From CAVVDY01 sp963819645 (GTDB taxonomy: Bacteria; Acidobacteriota; Terriglobia; Terriglobales; Acidobacteriaceae), in the NCBI GenBank assembly GCA_963819645.1, contig CAWFWZ010000006.1, forward strand, positions 62,001 through 126,000: 64,000 bases of DNA, read 5' to 3'. Shown piece by piece: positions 21,240 through 30,331 of the stretch. The position numbers and the translations under genes were made by a program. The notes under the pieces were generated by a model. The model was not told the origin of the DNA, searched no databases, and saw nothing but the letters and a program-made list of their open reading frames with translations. Numbering within the stretch: the stretch's first letter is position 1; every line of letters starts with the position of its first letter.

Positions 21240-22347
21240 ATGGTCGAAGAACTAGAACAGGAATACGCCGCACTGCGCGACAAGGTGCACGATCTTCAGG
21301 AGTATCTTTGACGCGCCTCGTCTGCGCGAAAAGCTGAGCGAGGTCGAAAAGCAAACTGCCGACCCAACGCTCTGGTCCAATCCCGAAAAATCACAACAGG
21401 TCATGCGCGAGAAGAAGCGGCTGGAGATCGGCGCTGGCGACCGAGACTGATCTTTCGCGCCGCTCCGACGATATCAGCTGCCTACTTCGAGCTGGCGCGC
21501 GAGGGCGAGGACGTCTCCGCCGACCTGCGCCGCGAAATCGATTCGCTGCGCACGATGGTCGACAAGCTGGAGATCGAGACGCTGCTCTCGGGCGACAACG
21601 ACGATCGCAATGCCATCGTCACCATTCATCCCGGCGCCGGCGGAACCGAGTCGCAGGACTGGGCCGAGATGCTGATGCGCATGTACCTGCGCTGGGCCGA
21701 GCGCGAGGGATTCTCCACCAGCATGTACGAATATCAGCCGGGCGAAGAAGCGGGCATCAAGTCGGCGACCTTCGGCGTGAACGGCGAATACGCCTACGGC
21801 CTGCTGACCAGCGAAATCGGCGTGCATCGCCTGGTGCGCATCTCGCCCTTCGACCAGGCCAAGCGGCGGCACACTTCGTTTGCCAGCGTCTTCGTGTCGC
21901 CGGAAATCGACGAGAGCATCGAGGTCGATATCAAGCCGGACGACATTCGCATCGACACCTACCGCTCCGGCGGCAAGGGCGGACAGCACGTCAATACCAC
22001 CGACTCGGCCGTGCGCATTACGCACATTCCGACCGGCATTGTCGTCGCCTGCCAGAACGAGCGCTCGCAGCACAAGAACCACGAGAAGGCGATGAGCATC
22101 CTGCGCTCGCGCATCTACGAATACGAACTGGAGAAGAAGAACGAGCAGACGAAGGCAGATCGAGGACTCCAAGCTCGACATCGATTTCGGCTCGCAGATT
22201 CGCTCGTACGTGCTGCAACCGTATCGCATGGTGAAGGACCTGCGCACCCGCGTCGAGATCGGCGACGTCGACCGCGTGCTCGATGGCGATCTGAACGAGC
22301 TGATTCGGGCGTATCTGCTGGCGAGAAGGAACGAGCAGAAGGGATAG
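21240..22347 (+). CDS. prfB: Peptide chain release factor 2 (programmed +1 frameshift, plus likely sequence errors)
   Basis: RF2 releases the peptide at UGA and UAA. The ATG at 21240 opens a 23-codon frame ending CTT TGA at 21306-21311. A +1 shift there continues as DAPRLREKLSEVEKQ, the normal RF2 sequence. Downstream are the stop-codon-reading tripeptide SPF in RLVRISPFDQAKRR and the GGQ loop in GGKGGQHVNTTDS. Two further shifts, within 21,425-21,475 and near 22,150, are not programmed. The C-terminus (RSYVLQPYRMVKDLRT...LARRNEQKG) ends at 22347. The intact product would be ~367 residues, the usual length. It directly follows lnt. Confidence 0.92.
21294..21312 (+). promoter_or_regulatory. 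prfB programmed +1 frameshift site
   Basis: The text CTTCAGGAGTATCTTTGAC has the three parts of the classical bacterial RF2 autoregulation site: an internal Shine-Dalgarno-like AGGAG, the correct short spacer TAT, and the slippery CTT followed by in-frame TGA C. When RF2 is scarce, the ribosome slips forward to GAC and makes full-length RF2. Confidence 0.95.
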
Positions 22348-22359
22348 AGACGCTTCGCG

Positions 22360-22765
22360 TCAGGCAGGGATGAGGAAAGCCCCCGGAATGCCTCTGTCGA
22401 GTGTGGCTAATTCCGCGTCTTGGGCATGTGCAAGCTGTACTAAATGACCGTCCGTTAGCTGCTTCGGGTAAGCCACCCATTTAGGCATGTTTGCCAAATC
22501 CTGGTCGTCAGCGACGAACCTGAATTCGACGATGCTCTTCGCCTTAACGCGCGTCAGTAACGCCTGAGCCTCTGGCACGCGATATCCATAAGTTGGCGAC
22601 TTGGCACAGCACTCTGACGAAGCCGAGCTCCGTTATGGAGCAGGTAGCCAACTGGGAGTTCGCCTGCGAACGCAGACGCATCAGCCAGAGCGCTACCCTA
22701 CGATGAAACTGGTGAGATTCGAGCCCAAGCGCCAGGAGCGCATTGACGTCGAGCAGGTATCTCAC
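22360..22765 (-). CDS. vapC: VapC-type PIN-domain toxin (one frame shift)
   Basis: The N-terminal part (MRYLLDVNALLALG, first acidic residue of the PIN active site) and an acidic residue in CSITELGFVRVL lie in one frame. After ~22,590 the chain continues in another frame as EAQALLTRVKAKSIVEF, with LTDGHLVQLAHAQDAELATLD giving the remaining acidic residues. Combined length is about 135 residues, normal for a VapC ribonuclease. It overlaps the antitoxin gene by 4 bases (ATGA). If the shift is real the toxin is dead; if it is a read error, an intact toxin-antitoxin pair is present. Confidence 0.85.
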
Positions 22766-23019
22766 GGAAAATCCCTGAGCAACTCAGCAACCTGGTCGCT
22801 GGTAAGAATTGGAGCGTCCGGGCCCGCACTGAGAACCGGCATCCCTGTGATTGGATCGGAGACGACTCGCGCTTTCCTCTGACGCTTCCTGCGGGGAACC
22901 AAGACGATGCGTTCGTCTTCTATTTGAACGTCGAGGGGGTCGCCCGGTTGAATGCCAAGTCGGTTGCGAACTTGGCTCGGAAGAACCACCTGCCCTTTCG
23001 TGGAAACCTTGGTCACCAT
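22762..23019 (-). CDS. vapB: VapB/AbrB-type antitoxin
   Basis: The 85-residue protein begins with an AbrB/MazE swapped-hairpin DNA-binding domain: MVTKVSTKGQVVLPSQVRNR, then GIQPGDPLDVQIEDERIVL. The C-terminal half (ILTSDQVAELLRDFP) would wrap the toxin. It comes first in the operon, as usual, and its ATG lies inside a 10-bp inverted repeat that is the likely self-binding operator. Confidence 0.9.
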   Translation of the reverse strand: MVTKVSTKGQVVLPSQVRNRLGIQPGDPLDVQIEDERIVLVPRRKRQRKARVVSDPITGMPVLSAGPDAPILTSDQVAELLRDFP

Positions 23020-23039
23020 GGTAAGACAATCTTACCATG
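23017..23039. promoter_or_regulatory. Perfect inverted repeat over the vapB start (putative VapBC operator)
   Basis: CATGGTAAGA, a 3-base spacer CAA, then TCTTACCATG is a perfect 10+10 palindrome. Its left arm contains the vapB start codon (read on the minus strand). A dimeric AbrB-type protein bound here would block transcription or translation of vapBC. Confidence 0.7.
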
Positions 23040-23085
23040 CTTTGCGATGGGCGACCTCGGCAGGGAATGCGTTACCATTCTCCCC

Positions 23086-23431
23086 ATGAACGACGACTGC
23101 CTCTTTTGCAAAATCATTGCCGGCAAGATTCCGTCCAAGAAAGTTTACGAGGACGAGAAGGTCTACGCTTTTGAAGACATTGATCCCAAAGCGCCGACGC
23201 ATGTCCTCATCATTCCTAAGCGCCACGTTGTTGATCTGAAAGACGCGACCGCCGGAGGACGCCGAGATCATCGGCTATTGCCAGCTCATAGCCGCCAAGA
23301 TCGGACGCGAGCGCGATATCGAGGACGGCTATCGCACGGTGTACAACGTGGGCCCACGCTCCGGCCAGTCTGTTTTTCATCTGCACCTGCATCTGCTGGG
23401 AGGACGCGACCTGAAGTGGCCGCCGGGCTAA
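23086..23431 (+). CDS. HIT family nucleotide-binding protein (one frame shift)
   Basis: The start MNDDCLFCKIIAGKIPSKKVYED is typical of bacterial HinT-like proteins, followed by DIDPKAPTHVLIIPKRHV. At ~23,250 the frame shifts and continues as EIIGYCQLIAAKIGRERDIED. The catalytic triad follows in SVFHLHLHLLGGR, ending at KWPPG (23431). Total is about 115 residues, as in the family. HIT enzymes hydrolyse nucleoside phosphoramidates and aminoacyl-adenylates. The gene diverges from vapBC and is convergent with the M1 peptidase. Confidence 0.88.
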
Positions 23432-23441
23432 CAAGCAGCAA

Positions 23442-26093
23442 TTAGTGTTTGACGGTTGGAAATTGGCAATTGGGAAAGGCGAATACAGGGTGGCTGCTGG
23501 CAAACGGCGGCCCCTCGTTGGGGCTTGGAGCGCAGAGGAGTCCCGGATAGGATTCACTGCTACTTACTGATTGCTGATTGCCGCTTTGTGGCGCCGTCAG
23601 CACGGTTCCATACGGATCGATCACCAGGCTCGTGACCCCAGGCGGGACCTTCAGACTGAACTGTGTGGTGTCGCCTTCCGCGAAAACGCGGCCCAGATAA
23701 ATCTGCTTGTCACCGGCGACGCCATACACGGGCACGCTGCTCACCAGGTCAGGTGGCGCACCGATCTGCTGAATGCTTCCGCTCACATGACGGGACGCGC
23801 CTGTTCCTGAGAATTTCGTGCCCTTCAACTCAAACTGGGGAAACGCTGTCCCGTTCACCCAGCCATCGAAAAACCAGTCGAGCGACTGATGGCCTTCGAA
23901 CCAGAGCGAGCGAGGCAGCACCTCCTCAAACGCTTTTTCGAAGTCTGCGTTCGTCAGTTCGCTGCCTTTATGGCGCTGGACCAGGTTGCGCAAAATCGAC
24001 AGAAATACTGTGTCGTCGCCGTTGGGATTGGCCGGCGTGCGCGACGCATCACGCAGCATGGTACGCAGCATGTGAATCAGCCAGGTGCCGCGCCCATAGG
24101 TGATGATCTCGTAGCCCTCGGGAAACTTCGACGAGGAAAGCCGGATCCCCAGCGTCACCGGGCCGGCTTCAACGTTCGGTTGGCCATCTTTCGACTTCGT
24201 AGCGAGCAAGGAGCGGTAAGTCTGCAACATGAGCTGCACGTCCTCGGGCTTGTCGCGCTCCAGCAAAAGCAACGCACAGTAGTTTGCCAGCGCCTCAATC
24301 AGCCATTGCTCGTGATAGCTGGCCCACGACACCTGGTCGCCATACCACTGGTGCGCCAGTTCATGCGGCATCATGACTTCGCCAAACAGCACGTTGTCGC
24401 CGAGCGGCAACTTCAAGGCCGAGCGTTCCGCCGAAGTGAGATAGACGTAGCTGGAGAGGAAGATCAGCCCCGGCCATCCCTGGCTCTCCATGCCCGGCCG
24501 CTGCGTCAGCGACAGCGTGGAGAAGGGATACGGGCCGAGCATCTGCGCGTACGCCATCAGCGTCTCGGCCGCTCGTCGGCTAGCGGCTTCAGCGCTTGTG
24601 CGGGATCAGGAGCGTCGCCCGCACGCGCAGTTGCGCATCATTGAGACTCGGCCCGGATGCCTTGTCTTGCGACGCCGCTGCGCGTCGTATCACTCCCATC
24701 TCGCGCTCCACGCCCCGGGTAGCGTAATCGAGCACTTTCACCTGGCCGGCCTCGCGCCGTCGCTTCCGTGTATTGACCAAGATTGAATCCGGCGATAGGG
24801 ATCGGCTGCTCGCTCACCCAATGGCCAACGAAGTCTGCTCCGTCGCGATCGAGCGAGACCTGTTTGCCGGTCGCGATCAGGGTCCAGGTCTGGGGAAAGC
24901 GGAAGGTCAGGTCGTAGTTGGCCATCGCGATTCCGCGATTGGGATACCAGGTTCCGCGCGCGCCAACATAAACCAACCCACCACCTGCGTCGGAGAGCGC
25001 TGATCCGGCATACGTGAAGTGCAGCACGAAACGCGCGCCGAGCTTCAACGGCTCGGGAAAAACCACGGCCACCACGTCGTTGCCGCGGCGCGCGAGTTGG
25101 CTGCCTTCGATGGCTTCGTTCTGCAGGAACTCCAGCGGCACACCATCCATATCAACAGCTTTGACCTGCAAGTAGCGGGAAAGCTCAAACAGTACAATTC
25201 GCGCGCCGCCCTGCCGGGCTTCCACCTCGAGTGTCGCGTCAGCCGAAAGGTCGGTTGGCGGAGTGACGATGCCCTTCACCGTGTACTTGCTCACGGTGAT
25301 GGCGTCGCGCGTCCAGGTTGGGCCAGTCGGGCCGTGAAAACGCGAGGCGCTCACTGGCTGCTTGCGCAGCGAACTCATCACGAAGCTCATCCACAGGTCG
25401 TAATAAGACTTGTTCGCCCTTGGACGAGGTCTGCCCAACCACGATCTGTTCAGGGCTGCGGGTATCGAAGTAAACATCGAAGACGCCAAGACGGTTCCCT
25501 GCCAAACGCGCGTGCAACAGGCGATCGGGCAATGCCGGCGGAGCCCCGGAACCCACGGTAGCCGGGCCGCTGGTGAAAGAGATTGCCAGACGCATGGCGT
25601 CGACCGAAGCCAGGTCGCGTGCGATCGCGTCGTTCTTTTCGACAAAGGATTTCGCATCGTCCGCGGGACGTAGATACTGCTGCAACTCTGCGGCGGTGTC
25701 GTCGTTGAAGCGCAGATAGGCGGTGGAAAATTTTTCCTCCAGTACGCCCTCGCCGGTGAACAGACCGAGCGACGCGCGCTCCTGCCGGTCGGGAGGACGA
25801 ACCAGCACTTCGCCATCGCCCTCGAAGAATGCGCCGGTAATGCGTCCATCCACCGCCTGCAGGAATGAGATCGTACCGTCGTTCATCCACAGGTGAACGT
25901 CTTCGCGATCGATGACGGCCTCGCGAATTTTGTAAGTCTTCTGCGGATCGAGGCCGACGCTTTGTAGCGATCGATAGAGCGGGATAACTGATTGCGGCTT
26001 CGCCGGCGCTTGCGCCGACAGACTTGCCACGCCCAGCACAAGAGACGCGAGCAGGACGACGAGGCGCCAATCGGCATGGGGCCGCAGACTCAT
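23442..26093 (-). CDS. Secreted M1-type zinc aminopeptidase (frame broken three times)
   Basis: The gene starts at ATG 26093 with a signal peptide (LVVLLASLVLGVASLSAQAPA). The frame shifts near 25,405, 24,755 and 24,590. The N-terminal part carries VHLWMNDGTISFLQ. The M1-like beta domain (GIAMANYDLTFRFPQTWTLIATG) lies in the second frame. The catalytic part from LMAYAQMLGPYPF holds the zinc motif HELAHQWYGD, with the third ligand Glu in QWLIEALANY 18-19 residues later. Reconstructed size is ~880 residues. The GAMEN substrate loop of classical M1 enzymes is replaced by PGMESQGWPGLIFLSS, as in other acidobacterial members as far as I recall. It is likely a periplasmic peptidase. Confidence 0.82.
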
Positions 26094-26346
26094 GGAAAGC
26101 TGAATAGTATCGTACTGCGCGAGCATGGCCGGAGGCCAGCGACAGTGATTCATTGCGAGCGACGGATAACGCCAACGCAACGGCGGAGGGGGCGCCGTCA
26201 TGCCGCGTCGTAATAGCTGCTGACCGCGGTTGACGGCGCGTGTATCCTTAATATTTCCGTCTGTCCCGCACAATCGCTGATCTCGACGCGGGGCAGTTTG
26301 CTTCATGCCGAAAAAATCTAACCCGGTGCCGAATGGAGGCTGTTCC

Positions 26347-27381
26347 ATGGCAACTCAAGCCGCAGTAGAACCGAAGGAAAACACTCCAGTCCTGAAAACT
26401 AACTTCGAATCTGATCTTGCGCTGGAGTTCTTGCGCGTGGTGGAAGAGGCAGCCATCGCTTCCGGCAAGACCATGGGCCAGGGCGACCGTAAACTCGCCG
26501 ACCAGGTTGCGACTGAGACCATGCGCAGCGTCATGGATTCGGTGCCTATGGACGGCACCATCGTCATCGGCGAAGGCGAACGCGATGAAGCTCCAATGTT
26601 GTACATCGGCGAGAAGGTCGGCAAGCACGACGGCGGTGCGTACCCTGAGGTTGACATCGCGGTCGATCCCTTGGAAGGCACGAACCTCTGCGCGTTGGGA
26701 TTGCCGGGCGCCATTACAGTGCTCGCAGCATCAGAGCGCGGCGGCCTGCTGCATGCGCCTGACTGTTACATGGAGAAGATGGTCGTGGGCCCATCGTGCC
26801 GTGGCATGGTCGACCTGGAAGCGCCGGTCACGCACAACCTGGCCGTCATCGCCAAGGTGCTGGGGCGCAAAGTCGAGGACCTGGTCATCGTGATACTCGA
26901 CCGTCCGCGCCATGAAAAACTGATTGCCGACGTCCGCAAGGCGGGCGCGCGCATCCGGCTTATCTCCGACGGCGATCTGTCACCGGGCGTTGCCGCCGCC
27001 ATGCTCGGCTCCGGTGTCCATGCCGTCATGGGTTCTGGAGGCGCTCCCGAAGGCGTCATCACCGCGGCAGCTATTCGCTGTCTCAACGGCTACATGGTGG
27101 GAAGGCTCACTGGCTACACGCCACAGCAGGCCGAGCGCATGCAGGACATGGGGATCAAAGACCCGAAGCGCATCTATACGGCGGACGAGTTGGCGCCGGG
27201 CAAGAACATTGTCTTTGCCGCCACCGGCGTAACCGATGGACCGCTGCTGGAAGGCGTGCGCTTCTTTGGCGATGGCGTGAAGACCAAGTCGCTGGTCATG
27301 AAGCTCAGCAACCGCAAGGTGCGCTTCATCGAGAGCATCCATCTGACCAAGGGCGCCGAAGCCAAGGTGCGCGTGCCGTAG
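26347..27381 (+). CDS. glpX: Fructose-1,6-bisphosphatase class II
   Basis: The 344-residue protein from ATG 26347 follows a GGAGG ribosome site; the in-frame ATG at 26305 is less likely. It hydrolyses fructose 1,6-bisphosphate to fructose 6-phosphate, the committed step of gluconeogenesis. Metal and substrate motifs are IGEGERDEAPML, VDPLEGTNLCA, and the GSGGAPEGVITAAAIRCL loop. The family's lithium-sensitive phosphatase fold is complete. It stands alone between two secreted peptidase genes. Confidence 0.95.
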   Translation: MATQAAVEPKENTPVLKTNFESDLALEFLRVVEEAAIASGKTMGQGDRKLADQVATETMRSVMDSVPMDGTIVIGEGERDEAPMLYIGEKVGKHDGGAYPEVDIAVDPLEGTNLCALGLPGAITVLAASERGGLLHAPDCYMEKMVVGPSCRGMVDLEAPVTHNLAVIAKVLGRKVEDLVIVILDRPRHEKLIADVRKAGARIRLISDGDLSPGVAAAMLGSGVHAVMGSGGAPEGVITAAAIRCLNGYMVGRLTGYTPQQAERMQDMGIKDPKRIYTADELAPGKNIVFAATGVTDGPLLEGVRFFGDGVKTKSLVMKLSNRKVRFIESIHLTKGAEAKVRVP

Positions 27382-27397
27382 GAGGTAGCCATGAAAT

Positions 27398-27530
27398 ATT
27401 GTCATCCTGAGCGGAGTGAGGGAGCAAAGCGTCCGAACGGAGTCGAAGGACCCCCATGGCCACGGAAATCATTGCCAATGGTAGAGGTCCTTCGACTCGT
27501 CGCTCCGCTCCTCGCTCAGGATGACAACTC
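27398..27530. repeat. Inverted 'TTGTCATCCTGAGCG' repeat pair
   Basis: TTGTCATCCTGAGCGGAGTG at the left and CTCGCTCAGGATGACAACTC at the right face each other, with GTCGAAGGACC / GGTCCTTCGAC further inside, making a stem of about 50 bp around a ~20-base loop. Related half units occur at 30215-30242, 35397-35433, 42045-42072, 44219-44346 and 44900-44940. It lies between the convergent glpX and M28 genes and may serve as a two-way terminator. Confidence 0.8.
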
Positions 27531-27546
27531 GAATTAACGTTCCTAC

Positions 27547-29760
27547 TTAGCTCCCGCTGCACCGCCGCTTACCGACTCCGCCTGCGCCTTTCTCCAACAC
27601 ATCAGCCGCCCGGTTGATGGCGTCCGACAACACCTGCAACTGCTGCTGCGTGGTCGCGAGGTCCTTGCGATCGATGGCTTCATTCACTCCAGGAATCACC
27701 ACCGCAGCGTAGCCGGTGTACTCTCCCGGAGCGTAGATGGCGTGCTTGAACCACTCACGGCCAGGCAGGCCGTTAATGACGAAGGCGCGTTCGGTGTGAA
27801 GCAGCGCGGTGTTGATACTGGCCGCATCGCCGCTCGCGCTACCCTGCGCCTTCAACATCTCGGCGCCGGCTTTTTCCATTCGCTGCGCCGCCTGCTGCGC
27901 TGATGCGAACGACGGCGACTGGGCGCCGAACGCCTCCTTCGACTTCTCGTCTGCCTTCTTCAGGTAATCCGTGATCTCCTTGGCATACTCTTCGTAATCG
28001 AAAGGCAGCACATCGGCATCTGCCATGCGAATTGCCTGGATGCCGAAGACCTGCGCCATCTCTCGCTCGTAAACGAAGGTCGGATCACCAAACTTTGTGA
28101 ACCATGCGAAGTTGTCGAACACCGAGTGATACACGCCGTAGGGTCCGTGCGATCCCATGTCGGTTGACGGCACACCGAGGTGTTGCAGGAAGGGCGTGAA
28201 GTCGGAGCCGCTGCCCAGGTCGCCGACGTTCACGTCCTGCTTGACCTTGGCGTTGGGCTCGCGCGGAGAGCCTCCGAGGGCAGAGTTCACGCGGCCGGCG
28301 CGATCTTTTTCTTCCTTGTCGTTGCTGATCTTCCACTGTTCGTAGACGCTGCCGCCCTTCGGACTCGGCACGCCCTTCGCGATGTCGCGCTCGTACTGCT
28401 TCAGGCTGGGAACTGCTGACGCACCGAAGTTAGGACCGGCGACCGCAACGTCCATATTGAAGTACGCGACTGCGTTCTTCAGTTCGTCGGCGTGCTGCTC
28501 GGCGAATTCGGTCGAGCCGATGAGCCCTTCCTCCTCGCCATCCCAACTACAAAACATCAGCGTACGCTTCGGACGCCATCCGCTCTTCAGTAACTCTCCT
28601 ACACCATGCACACTCTCCAGCATGCGCTGCGGTGCCGCTATTAGGATCGACCGCTCCATACACCCACGCGTCGCGATGATTGCCCGAGACTACCCACTCG
28701 TCGGGAGCTTCCGAACCCTTCACCATGCCGACAACGTCGTACATCGTCGCCCAGTGGTAGTCCTGCTTCAGCAGCATGTGGACCTTCACCGGCCCGGGGC
28801 CAACGTGATAGGTAAACGGCAATGCGCCCTGCCACTCGCGCGGCGAATCGGGCCCGCCAAGGTTCGCCATGATCGGCGTCGCATCCTGATACGACAGCGG
28901 AGTCGTGGGCACCTTGGTCAGGTCGGTCGCCTGCTCCGGCGAAGTTCGTTTGCTGTCGGGCAGATCGGGAAGTGAGGCAATGCCGGGCGTGGTTGGATCA
29001 CCCGGATAGCGGAACAGATACTGAATCGAGCCGCGCTGCACCCCGGTCGCCGGACGCATAGGCCCGACGGGATACATGTCGCCTTTGAAGTAGCCATCGT
29101 CCCACGGATCGGAATAGATGATGACGCCGACGGCGCCGAACTGCTCGGCAACGTAAGGCTTCACTCCGCGAAAGTTCATGCCATAGCGAACGATCGCGAT
29201 CTTGCCCTTAACGTCGATGCCCATCTCCTGAAGCTTCTTGAAGTCTTCAAGGCGGCCATAGTTGGCGTAGACCACGTCGGCGGTGACGTCGCCCGACGGC
29301 GAGTATTCGTTGAAGGCCGACGGTCACGCGCGGATCGTCCTGATAGGGGTCGTCGCTCACATGCTCCGGGCTGGGACCGTGCATGGTGACACCCTGCGGC
29401 GCGACGACATCGACCTTGATCTCGCCCGGCAGGTTCATCCAGACCTTGTATTCCTGGATGTAGGCGTCGAGCCCGGCCTCTTTGAACTTCTGCAAGAACG
29501 TACTCCGCCGTCGTCTTGTCCTCGGGCGAGCCAGCAATGTGCGGCGCCGAGGTAAGAATCCTCAGGTGCTCCTTCGCCAGATCAGCGTTCGGCACAGCGA
29601 GAAATTTCTTCTCGGCCTGCAATTCCGCAGTGGCATCCCGATAACCAGTGATGGATGTTGGCGAAACAAACGGGGCGGGAGTTGGACTCTTGGGCTGGGC
29701 GTAAACGGTGGATGAAATATTGAGTGCGCAGATCAGGACAGCAGCCAGTAGACTTCGCAA
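27547..29760 (-). CDS. Secreted M28 peptidase, glutamate carboxypeptidase II-like (three frame shifts)
   Basis: The gene starts at a TTG (29760) 9 bases after AGGAGA, with a signal peptide (LICALNISSTVYAQ). Frame changes are near 29,505, 29,315 and 28,635. Read through, it has a PA insert domain (GIDVKGKIAIVRYG). The zinc-peptidase core follows: WVVSGNHRDAWVYGAVDPNSG with His and Asp ligands, SWDGEEEGLIGSTE with the catalytic Glu, GSDFTPFLQHLGVP, and GVYHSVFDN. A helical dimerisation domain ends the chain. About 735 residues in total, the size of PSMA-type enzymes. It probably trims acidic residues from peptides outside the cytoplasm. Confidence 0.87.
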
Positions 29761-29865
29761 AGCTTGGTATCTCCTTCACGAACCGAATTGACCAGCTTAC
29801 AACATTCCGGGACGAAGGACGTTTCTCACGGGACGAATAACTCAGAACAGAACATCCGGGGGCTT

Positions 29866-30102
29866 AGAGCCCGAAGGGCGTGCGATGACAGCCCAGCATG
29901 GAACGTAGTGGAATGCTGGGTAGTCGCAGAAAAATCTTGGTGAGTCCCCTCGGGGACGACATAAACGGAGAATTGATGCTGCCGCAGGCTAAGACAGGTA
30001 CCGTCGGCTAGGCCGACCCACAGAATTTCGAAATATGAACGCCTACCCAGCGTTCCGCTACGCTTCACGCTGGGCTATCATCTTGGTCGCCCTCCGGGCT
30101 TG
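29866..30102. repeat. REP copies flanking ~80 bases (one direct, one inverted)
   Basis: From 29866 the family text GCCCGAAGGGCGTGCGATGA, AGCCCAGCATGG...AATGCTGGG and GAGTCCCCTCGGGGACGAC is present in order. At 30042-30102 a partial copy lies in reverse: ACCCAGCGTTCCGC...CACGCTGGGCTATCAT...CGCCCTCCGGGCTTGG. Small ORFs here are made by the repeats and are not genes. Confidence 0.8.
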
Positions 30103-30303
30103 GAGCGTCGCGACTGACACGACACCTCACCATCAACATTTCGTCGTATGCTGTCGTTTCAGCCGCCAATTTATTGCATCAGGAAAAAGAGAATTTCGTT
30201 ACGACCGAGAACAGATCCCTCGCTTCGCTCGTGATGACAAGAAGAATGCGCACTCACAATCAGCAATACACTGCGATCGTGAGTGCGCGTCTCTTATGTG
30301 AAT

Positions 30304-30330
30304 TAGCTGACGGCTGATAGCTGACAGCTT
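30304..30330. repeat. 'AGCTGACGGCTGATAGCTGACAGCT' short repeat
   Basis: A run of related CTGA(C/T)(A/G)G units beside the thiC stop. The same text type recurs at 54822-54899, 56050-56096, 57283-57309 and 57379-57409, often as facing pairs. Confidence 0.6.
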
Positions 30331-30331
30331 C

